From Mucilaginibacter auburnensis (GTDB lineage Bacteria; Bacteroidota; Bacteroidia; Sphingobacteriales; Sphingobacteriaceae), in NCBI RefSeq assembly GCF_002797815.1, contig NZ_PGFJ01000002.1, forward strand, positions 62,001-126,000: a stretch of 64,000 bases of DNA, given 5' to 3'. The position numbers and the translations under genes were made by a program. Positions 44,067-52,240 of the stretch are shown in pieces (position 1 is the stretch's first letter; each line of letters opens with the position of its first letter). The notes under the pieces were generated by a model that saw only the letters and a program-made list of their open reading frames with translations, did not search any database and had not been told where the DNA came from.

Positions 44067-44435
44067 ATGAAAACCAGGTTTTTTACGCTTGCTTCGGCAA
44101 TTTTATTAAAGGGTGCCGGAATAGCTTACAGTCAAACAGTCCCTACTCCTACTGTTGATGCAGCATTAAAAGTACAACGTCAAAAAATTGATAGCCTTGA
44201 TAATCAAATGCTCAAAATAATCGGCTTACGAGAACAGATCGTTAAAGAAGTTGGCTTATACAAGGCAAAAAATAATGTCCCGGCTTTACAGTCGGCCAGG
44301 TTTCAGCAGGTATTAGAAAAGAATATTAAATTGGGAAAAGAGTTAGGTCTTTCTGCTGAGTTTGTAACCGAGTTAATGAACGCTATTCACAAAGAAAGCT
44401 TGAGGATTGAAGAAGAGATAAAAGCACAACACTAA
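44067..44435 (+). CDS. Exported chorismate mutase-like protein (AroQ fold)
   Basis: The start is the ATG at 44067 (122 residues); an upstream ATG at 44040 is in frame, but 44067 gives a proper signal peptide, MKTRFFTLASAILLKGAGIAYSQ. The mature part aligns without gaps to the AroQ domain of E. coli. Arg11, Arg28, Lys39, Arg51 and Ser84 appear as R38, R55, K66, R78 and S111. Asp48 is replaced by Q75, Glu52 by F79 and Gln88 by E115. Glutamate at the last place occurs in some natural chorismate mutases. It resembles secreted *AroQ proteins, whose purpose outside the cytoplasm is unclear. Confidence 0.8.
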   Translation: MKTRFFTLASAILLKGAGIAYSQTVPTPTVDAALKVQRQKIDSLDNQMLKIIGLREQIVKEVGLYKAKNNVPALQSARFQQVLEKNIKLGKELGLSAEFVTELMNAIHKESLRIEEEIKAQH

Positions 44436-44824
44436 GTGATCTCTGCATTTCCGCTTCGTTTAGGCTTTATAAAGTTCAAATAAATCGTCAGAATAAAAGC
44501 GGCAGCAAAGCAACCTCCCGTTAATATATCTATCAATTGCGTATTAACATTACTGTTGGTTATTCTATCGGCCCAGTATTTAATGAACGAGTTAGGCAGA
44601 TTGTGCTCCCCAAGCCTTTCTTTAATTTGCCATTGCCAATCAGTCACAGGGCAGTAGCCTATACCATACCATATCCCTAAAATAAACCAACAAGCTGCGG
44701 TTATCATTACAATCACAAAATGCGCTTTTCGGGTTTTATACCACATCCAACCTAAAAGATTAAAACCCACTATTAACAAATGAGCAAAAGTTAACAAAGC
44801 ATCAAGTAGTTGTAGTCCTATCAT
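44432..44824 (-). CDS. DUF2784 family membrane protein
   Basis: This protein of 130 residues has four membrane helices and the family signature CPVTDWQWQIKERLGEHNLPNSFIKYWADRI, which is the conserved loop of DUF2784. It overlaps the convergent chorismate-mutase gene by 4 bases. No function is established for the family. The C-terminus is short and basic. Confidence 0.88.
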   Translation of the reverse strand: MIGLQLLDALLTFAHLLIVGFNLLGWMWYKTRKAHFVIVMITAACWFILGIWYGIGYCPVTDWQWQIKERLGEHNLPNSFIKYWADRITNSNVNTQLIDILTGGCFAAAFILTIYLNFIKPKRSGNAEIT

Positions 44825-44895
44825 TGGGTGTATTTAGCATATAAACGCAGTCAATAAAATTAGCAAACCTACCGGCATTTTTTTAACTTGTGAGC

Positions 44896-46458
44896 ATGAA
44901 ATTAACTGATATTATTCTCCGATCAAATGTCGGGCGCAAAGCTACTACCTTTGCCGCCGGCGCAATGCTATGTAGCAGCATGGCTTTTGCACAACAGGCC
45001 AATAAGGCCATTGTTGATGCCATAATGAATGAGGGCACTCAAAACTCTCAATTGGAAAAATTAGGGCGCGAATTGATGGATGGTATTGGCCCACGCCTGG
45101 TTGGTACCCCGCAAATGAAACAGGCAAATGACTGGGCGGTTGCCAAATATGCCAGTTGGGGAATACCTGCCCGCAACGAGCAATGGGGAACATGGCGCGG
45201 TTGGGAACGGGGTATCTCACACATTGACATGGTATCGCCGCGTGTAAAATCGTTGGAAGGAACACAACTTGCATGGAGCCCTGGCATGGGTAAAAAAACC
45301 GCTACAGCACAAACCATTATTCTACCTGATCTGGCCGACTCAATGGCTTTTAAAGCATGGCTACCAAACGTAAAGGGAAAATTTGTGTTGATATCTGCCT
45401 GCCAGCCCACCGGCAGGGATGACGCAAACTGGAAAACTTTTGCTTTGCCGGAATCATACACCAAAATACGCGCCCAGCGCGATACTGTTACCAAACAATG
45501 GGCGGCCAGAATAAGAAAAACAGGCTTGAATGCACGTACTTTACCTCGCGCGTTAGAACAGGCGGGCGCTTTAGGCATTTTAACTAACAACTGGTCCGCA
45601 GGTTGGGGCGTTGATAAGATATTTAGCGCTTATACCAAAAAAGTTCCTACTGTTGATATCGGGTTGGAAGATTATACACTGGTATACCGTTTAACAGAAG
45701 CCGGTACTCCTCCAACACTTAACATACACACCGAATCGAAAGAGTTGGGTGAAGTGCCAACTTTTAACACGCTTGCCGAGATAAAAGGTACAGAAAAACC
45801 CAACGAATACGTAATGCTATCAGCACACTTTGATTCGTGGGATGGCGGCACAGGCGCTACTGATAATGGTACCGGTACACTTACCATGATGGAAGCCATG
45901 CGAATTTTAAAGAAAATATATCCTAACCCTAAACGTACCATTTTAGTTGGGCATTGGGGCAGCGAAGAGCAAGGCTTAAATGGCTCACGTGCTTTTGTTG
46001 AAGACCATCCGGAAATTGTTGCCAATCTGCAAGCCTTGTTCAATCAGGATAATGGAACCGGACGTGTTACCAGTTTGGCGGGACAGGGTTTTGTTGAGGC
46101 TAAAGACTACCTGTCTCGTTGGTTAACAGCCGTACCTGATACCATTAAAAATCGTATAAAAACCAGCTTCCCGGGACAACCTGGCAGCGGTGGTTCTGAT
46201 TTTGCATCATTTGTAGCTGTAGGAGCTCCAGGCTTTTCAATAAGCTCATTGAGTTGGGATTACAGCACTTATACCTGGCACACTAACCGAGATACATACG
46301 ACAAAATAGTATTTGACGATGTGCGCAACAATGCCATATTAGCGGCCATATTAGCATATATGGCCAGCGAAGATCCTATTAAAACAACCAATACCAAAAC
46401 ACCGGGTATTACCTGGCCCAAACAAACCAAAGCCACACGCAAAGGCGGGTTTGATTAA
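44896..46458 (+). CDS. Exported M28-family zinc aminopeptidase-like protein
   Basis: I use the ATG at 44896; a GTG at 44890 would add two residues. A signal peptide ends AFAQQ. The zinc-binding residues are in SAHFDSWDGGTGATDNGTG (histidine and bridging aspartate), GHWGSEEQGLNGSRAF (glutamate pair), FNQDNGTGR and a late histidine in YTWHTNRDTYD. A PA-like inserted domain lies at about residues 120-260. The protein is predicted to remove amino acids from peptides outside the cytoplasm. A terminator follows at 46481. Confidence 0.92.
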   Translation: MKLTDIILRSNVGRKATTFAAGAMLCSSMAFAQQANKAIVDAIMNEGTQNSQLEKLGRELMDGIGPRLVGTPQMKQANDWAVAKYASWGIPARNEQWGTWRGWERGISHIDMVSPRVKSLEGTQLAWSPGMGKKTATAQTIILPDLADSMAFKAWLPNVKGKFVLISACQPTGRDDANWKTFALPESYTKIRAQRDTVTKQWAARIRKTGLNARTLPRALEQAGALGILTNNWSAGWGVDKIFSAYTKKVPTVDIGLEDYTLVYRLTEAGTPPTLNIHTESKELGEVPTFNTLAEIKGTEKPNEYVMLSAHFDSWDGGTGATDNGTGTLTMMEAMRILKKIYPNPKRTILVGHWGSEEQGLNGSRAFVEDHPEIVANLQALFNQDNGTGRVTSLAGQGFVEAKDYLSRWLTAVPDTIKNRIKTSFPGQPGSGGSDFASFVAVGAPGFSISSLSWDYSTYTWHTNRDTYDKIVFDDVRNNAILAAILAYMASEDPIKTTNTKTPGITWPKQTKATRKGGFD

Positions 46459-46480
46459 TATTATGAAATCAACATAAGTT

Positions 46481-46510
46481 GAAGCCATCCCTAAAACGGA
46501 TGGCTTTTTT
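46481..46510 (+). terminator. Intrinsic terminator of the M28 peptidase gene
   Basis: GCCATCC (46484-46490) pairs with GGATGGC (46498-46504), then T residues. The T tract overlaps the stop codon of the convergent gene. Confidence 0.85.
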
Positions 46511-47142
46511 TATGCCGCAAATATATTTTGCTCTTTTTTAATATTAATAACCTCTACCAGCAGTAAGTTAGGTATCCAACTTGCAAAAGCAATTATTATG
46601 TAGTTGTTTTCAAAACCAACGCCATCACCAAATACTGTAAAAAGAAATATGTATAAACGCAGTGTAACCGCAGCAAAAGCAAGGGTATAGCTCCTCCTCA
46701 TCATTTTAACATGACTATTTACATCGCCCTTTTTTATGTAAAGCCACGCGGCTGTTGTGAATACAACCCAGAGGGTGTTTTGCACAAAGAAAGATAGTGA
46801 CACCCAAGAGCCGCGGTTTATAAACAGCGTCATAACATATGCGCCAGGAGCTGATATAAAAAGCACGCTAATTACATATACTTTTCCAAGTAGCTTGTGT
46901 AAAGAGCGGTTATTATAGACCTTTTTTGAAAACTGGAAAAAGCCAACTATCAGTAGCACACTACTTGCTATGATATGAAAATAAAAAGCAGGCAAATACC
47001 AGCCTGTTTTAACTGCCTGTTGTTTTATTTGAAGAAATTCGCTTTTATGTTGCAAATCATAATATTGAAAAAAGGTACCGCCGCTTAATATTAGTATCCA
47101 GAAAAACCCAAGCCACCAGAGCAGTTTCTTTACCGTTTTCAT
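46510..47142 (-). CDS. DUF2306 family membrane protein
   Basis: This membrane protein of 210 residues has five or six helices. The family signature is YFHIIASSVLLIVGFFQFSKKVYNNRSLHKLLGKVYVISVLFIS, with further KKGDVNSHVKMMRRSYTLAFAAVTLRLYIF. DUF2306 proteins have no settled function. The start overlaps the preceding gene by 4 bases, so the two minus-strand genes are coupled. Confidence 0.85.
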   Translation of the reverse strand: MKTVKKLLWWLGFFWILILSGGTFFQYYDLQHKSEFLQIKQQAVKTGWYLPAFYFHIIASSVLLIVGFFQFSKKVYNNRSLHKLLGKVYVISVLFISAPGAYVMTLFINRGSWVSLSFFVQNTLWVVFTTAAWLYIKKGDVNSHVKMMRRSYTLAFAAVTLRLYIFLFTVFGDGVGFENNYIIIAFASWIPNLLLVEVINIKKEQNIFAA

Positions 47143-49073
47143 TTAGCAGCTAATGTTGTAGCTTTCTTCGCTTTCAATTTTTGATCAATAAAGTTGATGT
47201 TATACTTATCAATTGATGTTAATGAGTCTGTAACACTTTGGGCATACTGAGCTTCTCCGTTCTCATTGTAGTGATACATATCCTGGTAGGAAAAGACCTG
47301 CTCCCAACGCTTGTCTGAAAACTTATAGCTATAGTCAGCGTAAATTTCATTTTTTATGTACCTGAGCATTTCATCAGTTAACTGATCCATGCGCTTTGAG
47401 GAATTCTTTTTTGCAGCGTGATCATAGGTATCCAGCAAATAGCAACCTTCAAGATAACTATCATCCATCTTAACAAACTTTGTAAAACTAAATATCCTTT
47501 TTGTTGTTAAGTTTACCAGCTTATTGCCTTTAATGGCGAGATAGTGATAATACGGACCGCCGGAAACGGTTTTAGTTGTGTCATACAATTCAACGTAAAG
47601 CACCGAACCAACTTTTACCTCGAATAATGAGTCTGTTATGGCTCTAATGCTACTAACATTGCATGGCCCCTCCAATGACTGTGTACCATCCGGACTATAA
47701 TCTGTGCTCAAACTTGCTGTATAAACGCGGTTATGTTTGTTGTCAACAAGTACAATATTCTTCCTGTCATAAAATTCTGTTCTTCCACCTAAATAATAGT
47801 CGCGTATATTGTAAAACAAAGTTTGCAGCCATCCACCGCTATCCCCGTCAACCGCAATGTTGTTCTGAATTACATCTTTAGTAACAATGTAGTTTTCGCT
47901 GGCATCGCCGTATTCCACATTTCGTCGCAATGGATTTTTAAACGTTTTAAATACCGGCAACAGGTTGAGGTCAACCATGTAAGATGGTGGTATATAAATA
48001 CTGTTATGCTCTTCGCGCGAATTAAATTCCGTAAGATTTTGATACCCACCATTGGTCATACTGAAAGAGCCGGTTTTATTTAAGCGTGGCAAAATATCAG
48101 CCATTTTTATGTCAGTCGGCTCTGACACGGTATAATCGCTTTTAAGCCAATACATGTAGTCGCCCATCCTCAACGCGGCAATATTTTCGCCTTCGCCAGA
48201 TATAGGAAAGATCTGGTCGTATTTAACAGGCAGCATCTCTTTGCCGCTAATATTATAAAAACCTTTTTTATGGCCCTTTTCAACTTCTATCATATCCGGA
48301 AAAGTTCCGCCGATATGGTGTATAAGGTCAAATTCGGCTGGTAAAATTGTCTTCATATCGGGCCCTACTAAACCTATCTTATAAGGCAATGGAGAATCAA
48401 TATCTGAATTCAGGGTATAAAGGTCCCATTTACCGTATACTACGTAGTAGTAAGTTTTGCCATTCACATGCGAAAACCATATCACGCTGTCAAAACGGGC
48501 TTTGAGTTTATCAGCAGCCGCGAAAGCCTCCAACGTTTCCGGTGAGTAAATATCCACATCTTTCAGTGTTTTGCTCCGCACGTAGTTCTCGTATGCCACA
48601 AAATCTGTAAAGAACTGCCGTACATCTGCTTGGGTTATTTTATAGTCGCCGTTATCGAACCTTACTAATTTTAATGTGAACAAGGATCTCCGTTGTTCTA
48701 ATTCCGTATTTGTGTTAGATAAAAACAACGGAATAGTAACAGAAATTGAGCCGTCGCTTAGCGTTTCGATAACGCGCTCATCTAAATTGAAAACTAACTT
48801 TGCCAACGGAGCAGCATTACTGTTTACGGTGCTTTTACCTGCAAGTACACTAACTAAACGTTTAACGCCATCATTATTCCTGCTTTCTACCGCAAAGCTG
48901 TTCAACAACGAGTCGGTTTGACCATTTACAGCATAATTAGTAAACTTTTCTATAAAGGCTTCAATGCCATCAACATTAGCGTTGCTTTTATTTTTTCCAT
49001 ATAAAATGAATATAATAGCGGCTATAAGTATAACAGCTACAGAACCTGCAATGATAAGCGGTTTAGTTTTCAT
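47139..49073 (-). CDS. Large membrane-anchored hypothetical protein with WG-like repeats
   Basis: This protein of 644 residues has one N-terminal anchor (KPLIIAGSVAVILIAAIIFILYG), with the rest outside the cytoplasm. The region GHKKGFYNISGKEMLPVKYDQIFPISG, followed by NIAALRMGDYMYWLKSDYTV, resembles a WG repeat. The N-terminal 30-160 segment may be a ketosteroid-isomerase-like fold (SLLNSF, SLFTLKLVRFDNGDYKITQADVRQFF). I recognise no catalytic motif. It precedes the DUF2306 gene with a 4-base overlap. Function unknown; an envelope role is likely. Confidence 0.65.
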   Translation of the reverse strand: MKTKPLIIAGSVAVILIAAIIFILYGKNKSNANVDGIEAFIEKFTNYAVNGQTDSLLNSFAVESRNNDGVKRLVSVLAGKSTVNSNAAPLAKLVFNLDERVIETLSDGSISVTIPLFLSNTNTELEQRRSLFTLKLVRFDNGDYKITQADVRQFFTDFVAYENYVRSKTLKDVDIYSPETLEAFAAADKLKARFDSVIWFSHVNGKTYYYVVYGKWDLYTLNSDIDSPLPYKIGLVGPDMKTILPAEFDLIHHIGGTFPDMIEVEKGHKKGFYNISGKEMLPVKYDQIFPISGEGENIAALRMGDYMYWLKSDYTVSEPTDIKMADILPRLNKTGSFSMTNGGYQNLTEFNSREEHNSIYIPPSYMVDLNLLPVFKTFKNPLRRNVEYGDASENYIVTKDVIQNNIAVDGDSGGWLQTLFYNIRDYYLGGRTEFYDRKNIVLVDNKHNRVYTASLSTDYSPDGTQSLEGPCNVSSIRAITDSLFEVKVGSVLYVELYDTTKTVSGGPYYHYLAIKGNKLVNLTTKRIFSFTKFVKMDDSYLEGCYLLDTYDHAAKKNSSKRMDQLTDEMLRYIKNEIYADYSYKFSDKRWEQVFSYQDMYHYNENGEAQYAQSVTDSLTSIDKYNINFIDQKLKAKKATTLAAK

Positions 49074-49128
49074 GATTTAAGGTTAATGCCCTAAAGTTAA
49101 GAAAACCCTCTTATTCTCAAAGCTGTGC

Positions 49129-50331
49129 TTATTTATCGGCTACAAACTTGTAAATTTTTCCGTCTTTATAATTTAAAACGTACAGCCCATTGTTACTATC
49201 CTGACCGAAAGAAGATAGTGTACCGGGACTTACTGAAGCAACTAGATCATTACGTACAACCGTATTGCCTGAATAAGTAAGCGCCCAAATCTTACCTGAT
49301 ACAAAATCGCCGTAAATGTATCTTCCGGTTAAGGTCTGCAGGTTTTTATCATGGCTTACGTAGCCCCCGGTAATGCTTCCGCCATCGGTTCTGCCATAGC
49401 TGTATAATGGCATGTTTAAACCAGTTTTATTGCAATCCACACCGCCAAGGCATTCCGTTCCTTCCATTATACTCCAACCGTAGTTGCCGCCCTTTTCAAT
49501 CAAATCAATTTCTTCCTGCCTGCTTTGACCTACATCGGCTAACCAAAGTTTGCGCGTAGAGCGGTCAAAACTAAAGCGCCATGGGTTACGGAGGCCATAA
49601 GCGTATATCTCTTCCTTAAAACCTTCGGTATTTGATTTAAATGGATTATCGACAGGTATTGCGTATTTCTTACCCGGCTCAGTTTTATCAATGTCAATAC
49701 GCAGCATTTTTCCTAACAAGGTTTTTCTATCCTGCCCTTTTTTTTGCGGATCAGCAACATTTCCACCATCACCAACAGATATATATAACAGTCCGTCATT
49801 CCCAAAAGCCAGTTTACCGCCGTTATGGTTATAATAAGTCCTGTCAAAAGTTAACAAAACCTCTTCGCTTGAAGCATCAGCAACGTTTGGGTTAGAAGCG
49901 TTTACTTTGAACCTAGATATAACTGTCTGAGGTCCTCCGTTATAAACGGAATAGAATACATAGAAACAGCCGTTTGTTTTATAATTAGGATGAAACGCCA
50001 AACCCAGCAAACCACTCTCCTCGCTAACCCCAACTTTATATGAGATATCTAAAAACAAATCAGCTTTGTTAACTTGCGAATTGTTGTTAAATTGATAGAT
50101 CATTCCTTTTTGGCTTACAACAAAAATCCTGTTGCTACCATCATCGGGGCTGGTTAGTTCAACCGGACTATCAATACCCGCAACCGCCGGGAAAGCAAGT
50201 TCCGTTTTATATTTGCCCGGCTCTACCGGAGTAGTGTCAGGGTCACTGTCCTTGTTTTTCTTTGAACAATTGGTGATAAACAAAGCAACAATTGCAAGAA
50301 TTATACATGAGCGCGAGTTGAAAACTTTCAT
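49129..50331 (-). CDS. Lipoprotein PQQ-dependent sugar dehydrogenase-like protein
   Basis: This protein of 400 residues has a lipobox (ALFITNC) at the end of the signal peptide, so it is likely anchored in the outer membrane. The propeller motifs are EESGLLGLAFHPNYKTNGCFYVFYS, YNHNGGKLAFGNDGLLYISVGDGG, IYAYGLRNPWRFSFDRSTRKLWLADVGQSRQEEI and GGNYGWSIMEG. These belong to the soluble (GDH-B/YliI) type of PQQ-dependent sugar dehydrogenase. PQQ synthesis genes are not in the window, so whether cofactor is available is unknown. It is separated from the WG-like gene by 55 bases. Confidence 0.88.
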   Translation of the reverse strand: MKVFNSRSCIILAIVALFITNCSKKNKDSDPDTTPVEPGKYKTELAFPAVAGIDSPVELTSPDDGSNRIFVVSQKGMIYQFNNNSQVNKADLFLDISYKVGVSEESGLLGLAFHPNYKTNGCFYVFYSVYNGGPQTVISRFKVNASNPNVADASSEEVLLTFDRTYYNHNGGKLAFGNDGLLYISVGDGGNVADPQKKGQDRKTLLGKMLRIDIDKTEPGKKYAIPVDNPFKSNTEGFKEEIYAYGLRNPWRFSFDRSTRKLWLADVGQSRQEEIDLIEKGGNYGWSIMEGTECLGGVDCNKTGLNMPLYSYGRTDGGSITGGYVSHDKNLQTLTGRYIYGDFVSGKIWALTYSGNTVVRNDLVASVSPGTLSSFGQDSNNGLYVLNYKDGKIYKFVADK

Positions 50332-50449
50332 CTTTTTGAGTTGAAATGTGATGTACAGAAGAATACAGTAAGATTACTAATTATTTACCTGATTTGTTTT
50401 TCTTTGCAAAGAATTTCCGCTATAAAGTTTAAAACTTTTAAAAGTAAGC

Positions 50450-51268
50450 ATGTTAACTATCAGCCAATTGTACATTTATCCAATTAAGTCATTAGCAGGC
50501 ATAAAACTGGATACTGTTGAAGTGACCGATCGTGGTTTTAAGCATGACCGCCGATGGATGCTGGTGGATGAGAATAACCGTTTCCTATCGCAAAGAGAAA
50601 TTGCTGTTATGGCGCTGATCAAAAGCAGAATAACCGATCACTACCTGGAAGTTACTTATAAAGATAGTTCAATTAAAATTCCATTAACACCTGTTAAACA
50701 AGAATTTATAACGGTTTTAGTTTGGGACGATACGTGTAATGCTCAACTGGTTGACGATGACATTGACAAGTGGTTTAGCGGGGTACTTGGGTTGAATTGC
50801 AGGCTGGTTTATATGCCTGATGAAAGCCTGAGAAACACAGACCCACAATATACGCCGGAAGGTTACATCACATCATTTGCCGATGCTTATCCTTTTTTAA
50901 TGATAGGCCAGGCATCGCTAAATGATCTTAACTCCCGGCTTACCCAGCCCATCCCAATGAATAGGTTTAGGCCTAATATAGTTTTTAAGTGCGCTGAGCC
51001 TTACCAGGAAGATCTTATAAATGAATTTACTATAAATAATATCAGGTTTAATGGTGTTAAGCTTTGCGCCCGCTGCAACATTCCAACCATTGATCAGGAT
51101 ACTGCCATCGCAGCAAAAGAACCGTCAAAAACCATGGCTGGGTATCGTTTAAAGAATAAAAAAATATACTTTGGTCAAAATTTAATTCATACCGGTAGCG
51201 GTGTGATCTCCGTTGGAGATGAGTTAAAGGTATTATCAACCCATAACGAAGAACGTTTTATTGTATAA
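50450..51268 (+). CDS. MOSC domain protein (YcbX/mARC-like)
   Basis: This protein has 272 residues. The N-terminal beta-barrel (MLTISQLYIYPIKSLAGIKLDTVEVTDRGFKHDRRWMLVD) is followed by the MOSC domain with FNGVKLCARCNIPTIDQDTA, where the conserved cysteine would ligate a molybdenum cofactor. It ends NKKIYFGQNLIHTGSGVISVGDELKVL. The 2Fe-2S ferredoxin domain of YcbX is absent, so it is the short form. It is followed 2 bases later by the SelW-like gene, and the pair probably acts in redox chemistry of nitrogen or sulfur compounds. Confidence 0.87.
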   Translation: MLTISQLYIYPIKSLAGIKLDTVEVTDRGFKHDRRWMLVDENNRFLSQREIAVMALIKSRITDHYLEVTYKDSSIKIPLTPVKQEFITVLVWDDTCNAQLVDDDIDKWFSGVLGLNCRLVYMPDESLRNTDPQYTPEGYITSFADAYPFLMIGQASLNDLNSRLTQPIPMNRFRPNIVFKCAEPYQEDLINEFTINNIRFNGVKLCARCNIPTIDQDTAIAAKEPSKTMAGYRLKNKKIYFGQNLIHTGSGVISVGDELKVLSTHNEERFIV

Positions 51269-51270
51269 TT

Positions 51271-51552
51271 ATGAAACCCACCATCACTATAGAATATTGC
51301 CCCAAATGCCGTTGGTTATTACGTGCTGCTTATATGGCGCAAGAGTTATTGACAACTTTTGAGGATGACCTGCAAGGCGTTACCCTTAGGCCCAGTGAAA
51401 TATCGGGCCGATATACCATAAGTATTAATGAAGAAATACTATTTGACAGGAAACGTGAAGGCCGGTTCCCCGAAGTTAAGGAGTTGAAGCAAAAAGTACG
51501 GGATGTTGTTCATCCGGGCAAAGACCTGGGCCACAGCGACAAATCAGCTTAA
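51271..51552 (+). CDS. SelT/SelW/SelH-family (Rdx) thioredoxin-like protein
   Basis: This protein of 93 residues has EYCPKCRWLLRAAYMAQELLTTFEDDLQGVTLRPSEISGRYTISINEEILFDRKREGRFPEVKELKQKVRDVV, the full Rdx family pattern. The active CxxC (CPKC) has cysteine in place of selenocysteine, as in most bacteria. It begins 2 bases after the MOSC gene and so is co-translated. A thiol-redox role is likely; the partner is unknown. Confidence 0.9.
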   Translation: MKPTITIEYCPKCRWLLRAAYMAQELLTTFEDDLQGVTLRPSEISGRYTISINEEILFDRKREGRFPEVKELKQKVRDVVHPGKDLGHSDKSA

Positions 51553-51596
51553 TATATAGTTGGCAGGTAGGCTATATTGATTTTCAATTCTTTACT

Positions 51597-51604
51597 TATA
51601 TTTG
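51597..51604 (+). promoter_or_regulatory. -7 box of the Rrf2 gene
   Basis: TATATTTG matches TAnnTTTG, 20 bases before the Rrf2 start codon. A TTG at 51577-51579 lies 17 bases upstream, slightly short of the usual spacing. Confidence 0.45.
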
Positions 51605-51624
51605 TTCTTCATTAACTGTAAAAA

Positions 51625-52056
51625 ATGCTGTCTAAAAAAACTAAATATGCTATAAAGGCATTAGTTATCCTGGGTAAAAATATGGATCAGCCGCCAATGC
51701 AGATCTCCAAGATAGCAGAACTAGAAAAAATACCTAAAAAGTTTCTTGAACAAATACTACTGGATATGCGCAACGCCGGCTTCCTGTACAGTAAAAAGGG
51801 TGCCGGCGGTGGTTATGCATTGAATAAAGACCCGAAAGAAATTTTTCTGGTAAGCATTATGCGTATTACTGATGGCCCTATTGCCATGGTTCCTTGCGCA
51901 AGCTTAAACTTCTATCACCGTTGCGACGAGTGCCACCAGGAAACCTCTTGCGGTATACGCGATGTATTTATTGAGGTACGAGATGCTACTTTGAAAATTC
52001 TAACAGAGACAAGTATAGCTGATGTAATTGCCCGCGAAGGAAGTCTCATAATTTAA
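51625..52056 (+). CDS. Rrf2-family transcriptional regulator with three-cysteine region
   Basis: This protein has 143 residues. The winged-helix reads LSKKTKYAIKALVILGKNMDQPPMQISKIAELEKIPKKFLEQILLDMRNAGFLYSKKGAGGGYAL, followed by a C-terminal part PCASLNFYHRCDECHQETSCGIRDVF, which has four cysteines in the place where Rrf2 members bind an Fe-S cluster (IscR, NsrR, RirA) or none (CymR). It lies 184 bases upstream of the sulfite reductase operon, so it may control sulfur assimilation, as CymR does in Firmicutes. Which signal it senses cannot be read from the sequence. Confidence 0.9.
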   Translation: MLSKKTKYAIKALVILGKNMDQPPMQISKIAELEKIPKKFLEQILLDMRNAGFLYSKKGAGGGYALNKDPKEIFLVSIMRITDGPIAMVPCASLNFYHRCDECHQETSCGIRDVFIEVRDATLKILTETSIADVIAREGSLII

Positions 52057-52117
52057 CATTCAAATCTCATTTTTTAGTTTGCTCCAAAGTTTTTGAGCGG
52101 AAATTCTACCAATTCCG

Positions 52118-52136
52118 TATACTATGTATATCTTTG
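52118..52136 (+). promoter_or_regulatory. Palindrome and -7 box upstream of the sulfite reductase operon
   Basis: TATCTTTG (52129-52136) matches TAnnTTTG exactly. The palindrome TATAC-TAT-GTATA (52118-52130) overlaps its left end. It is a reasonable operator for the Rrf2 protein encoded upstream. A good -33 box at the usual distance is not seen. Confidence 0.5.
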
Positions 52137-52240
52137 GGGTAAAATAATTGCCCGATAGTCAAATAGTGTAAGCTTTTTGATTATTACAAACAACATCAAC
52201 TCTTAAACAGGAGTATTTTTAATTTTAATAACAGCGCCAT

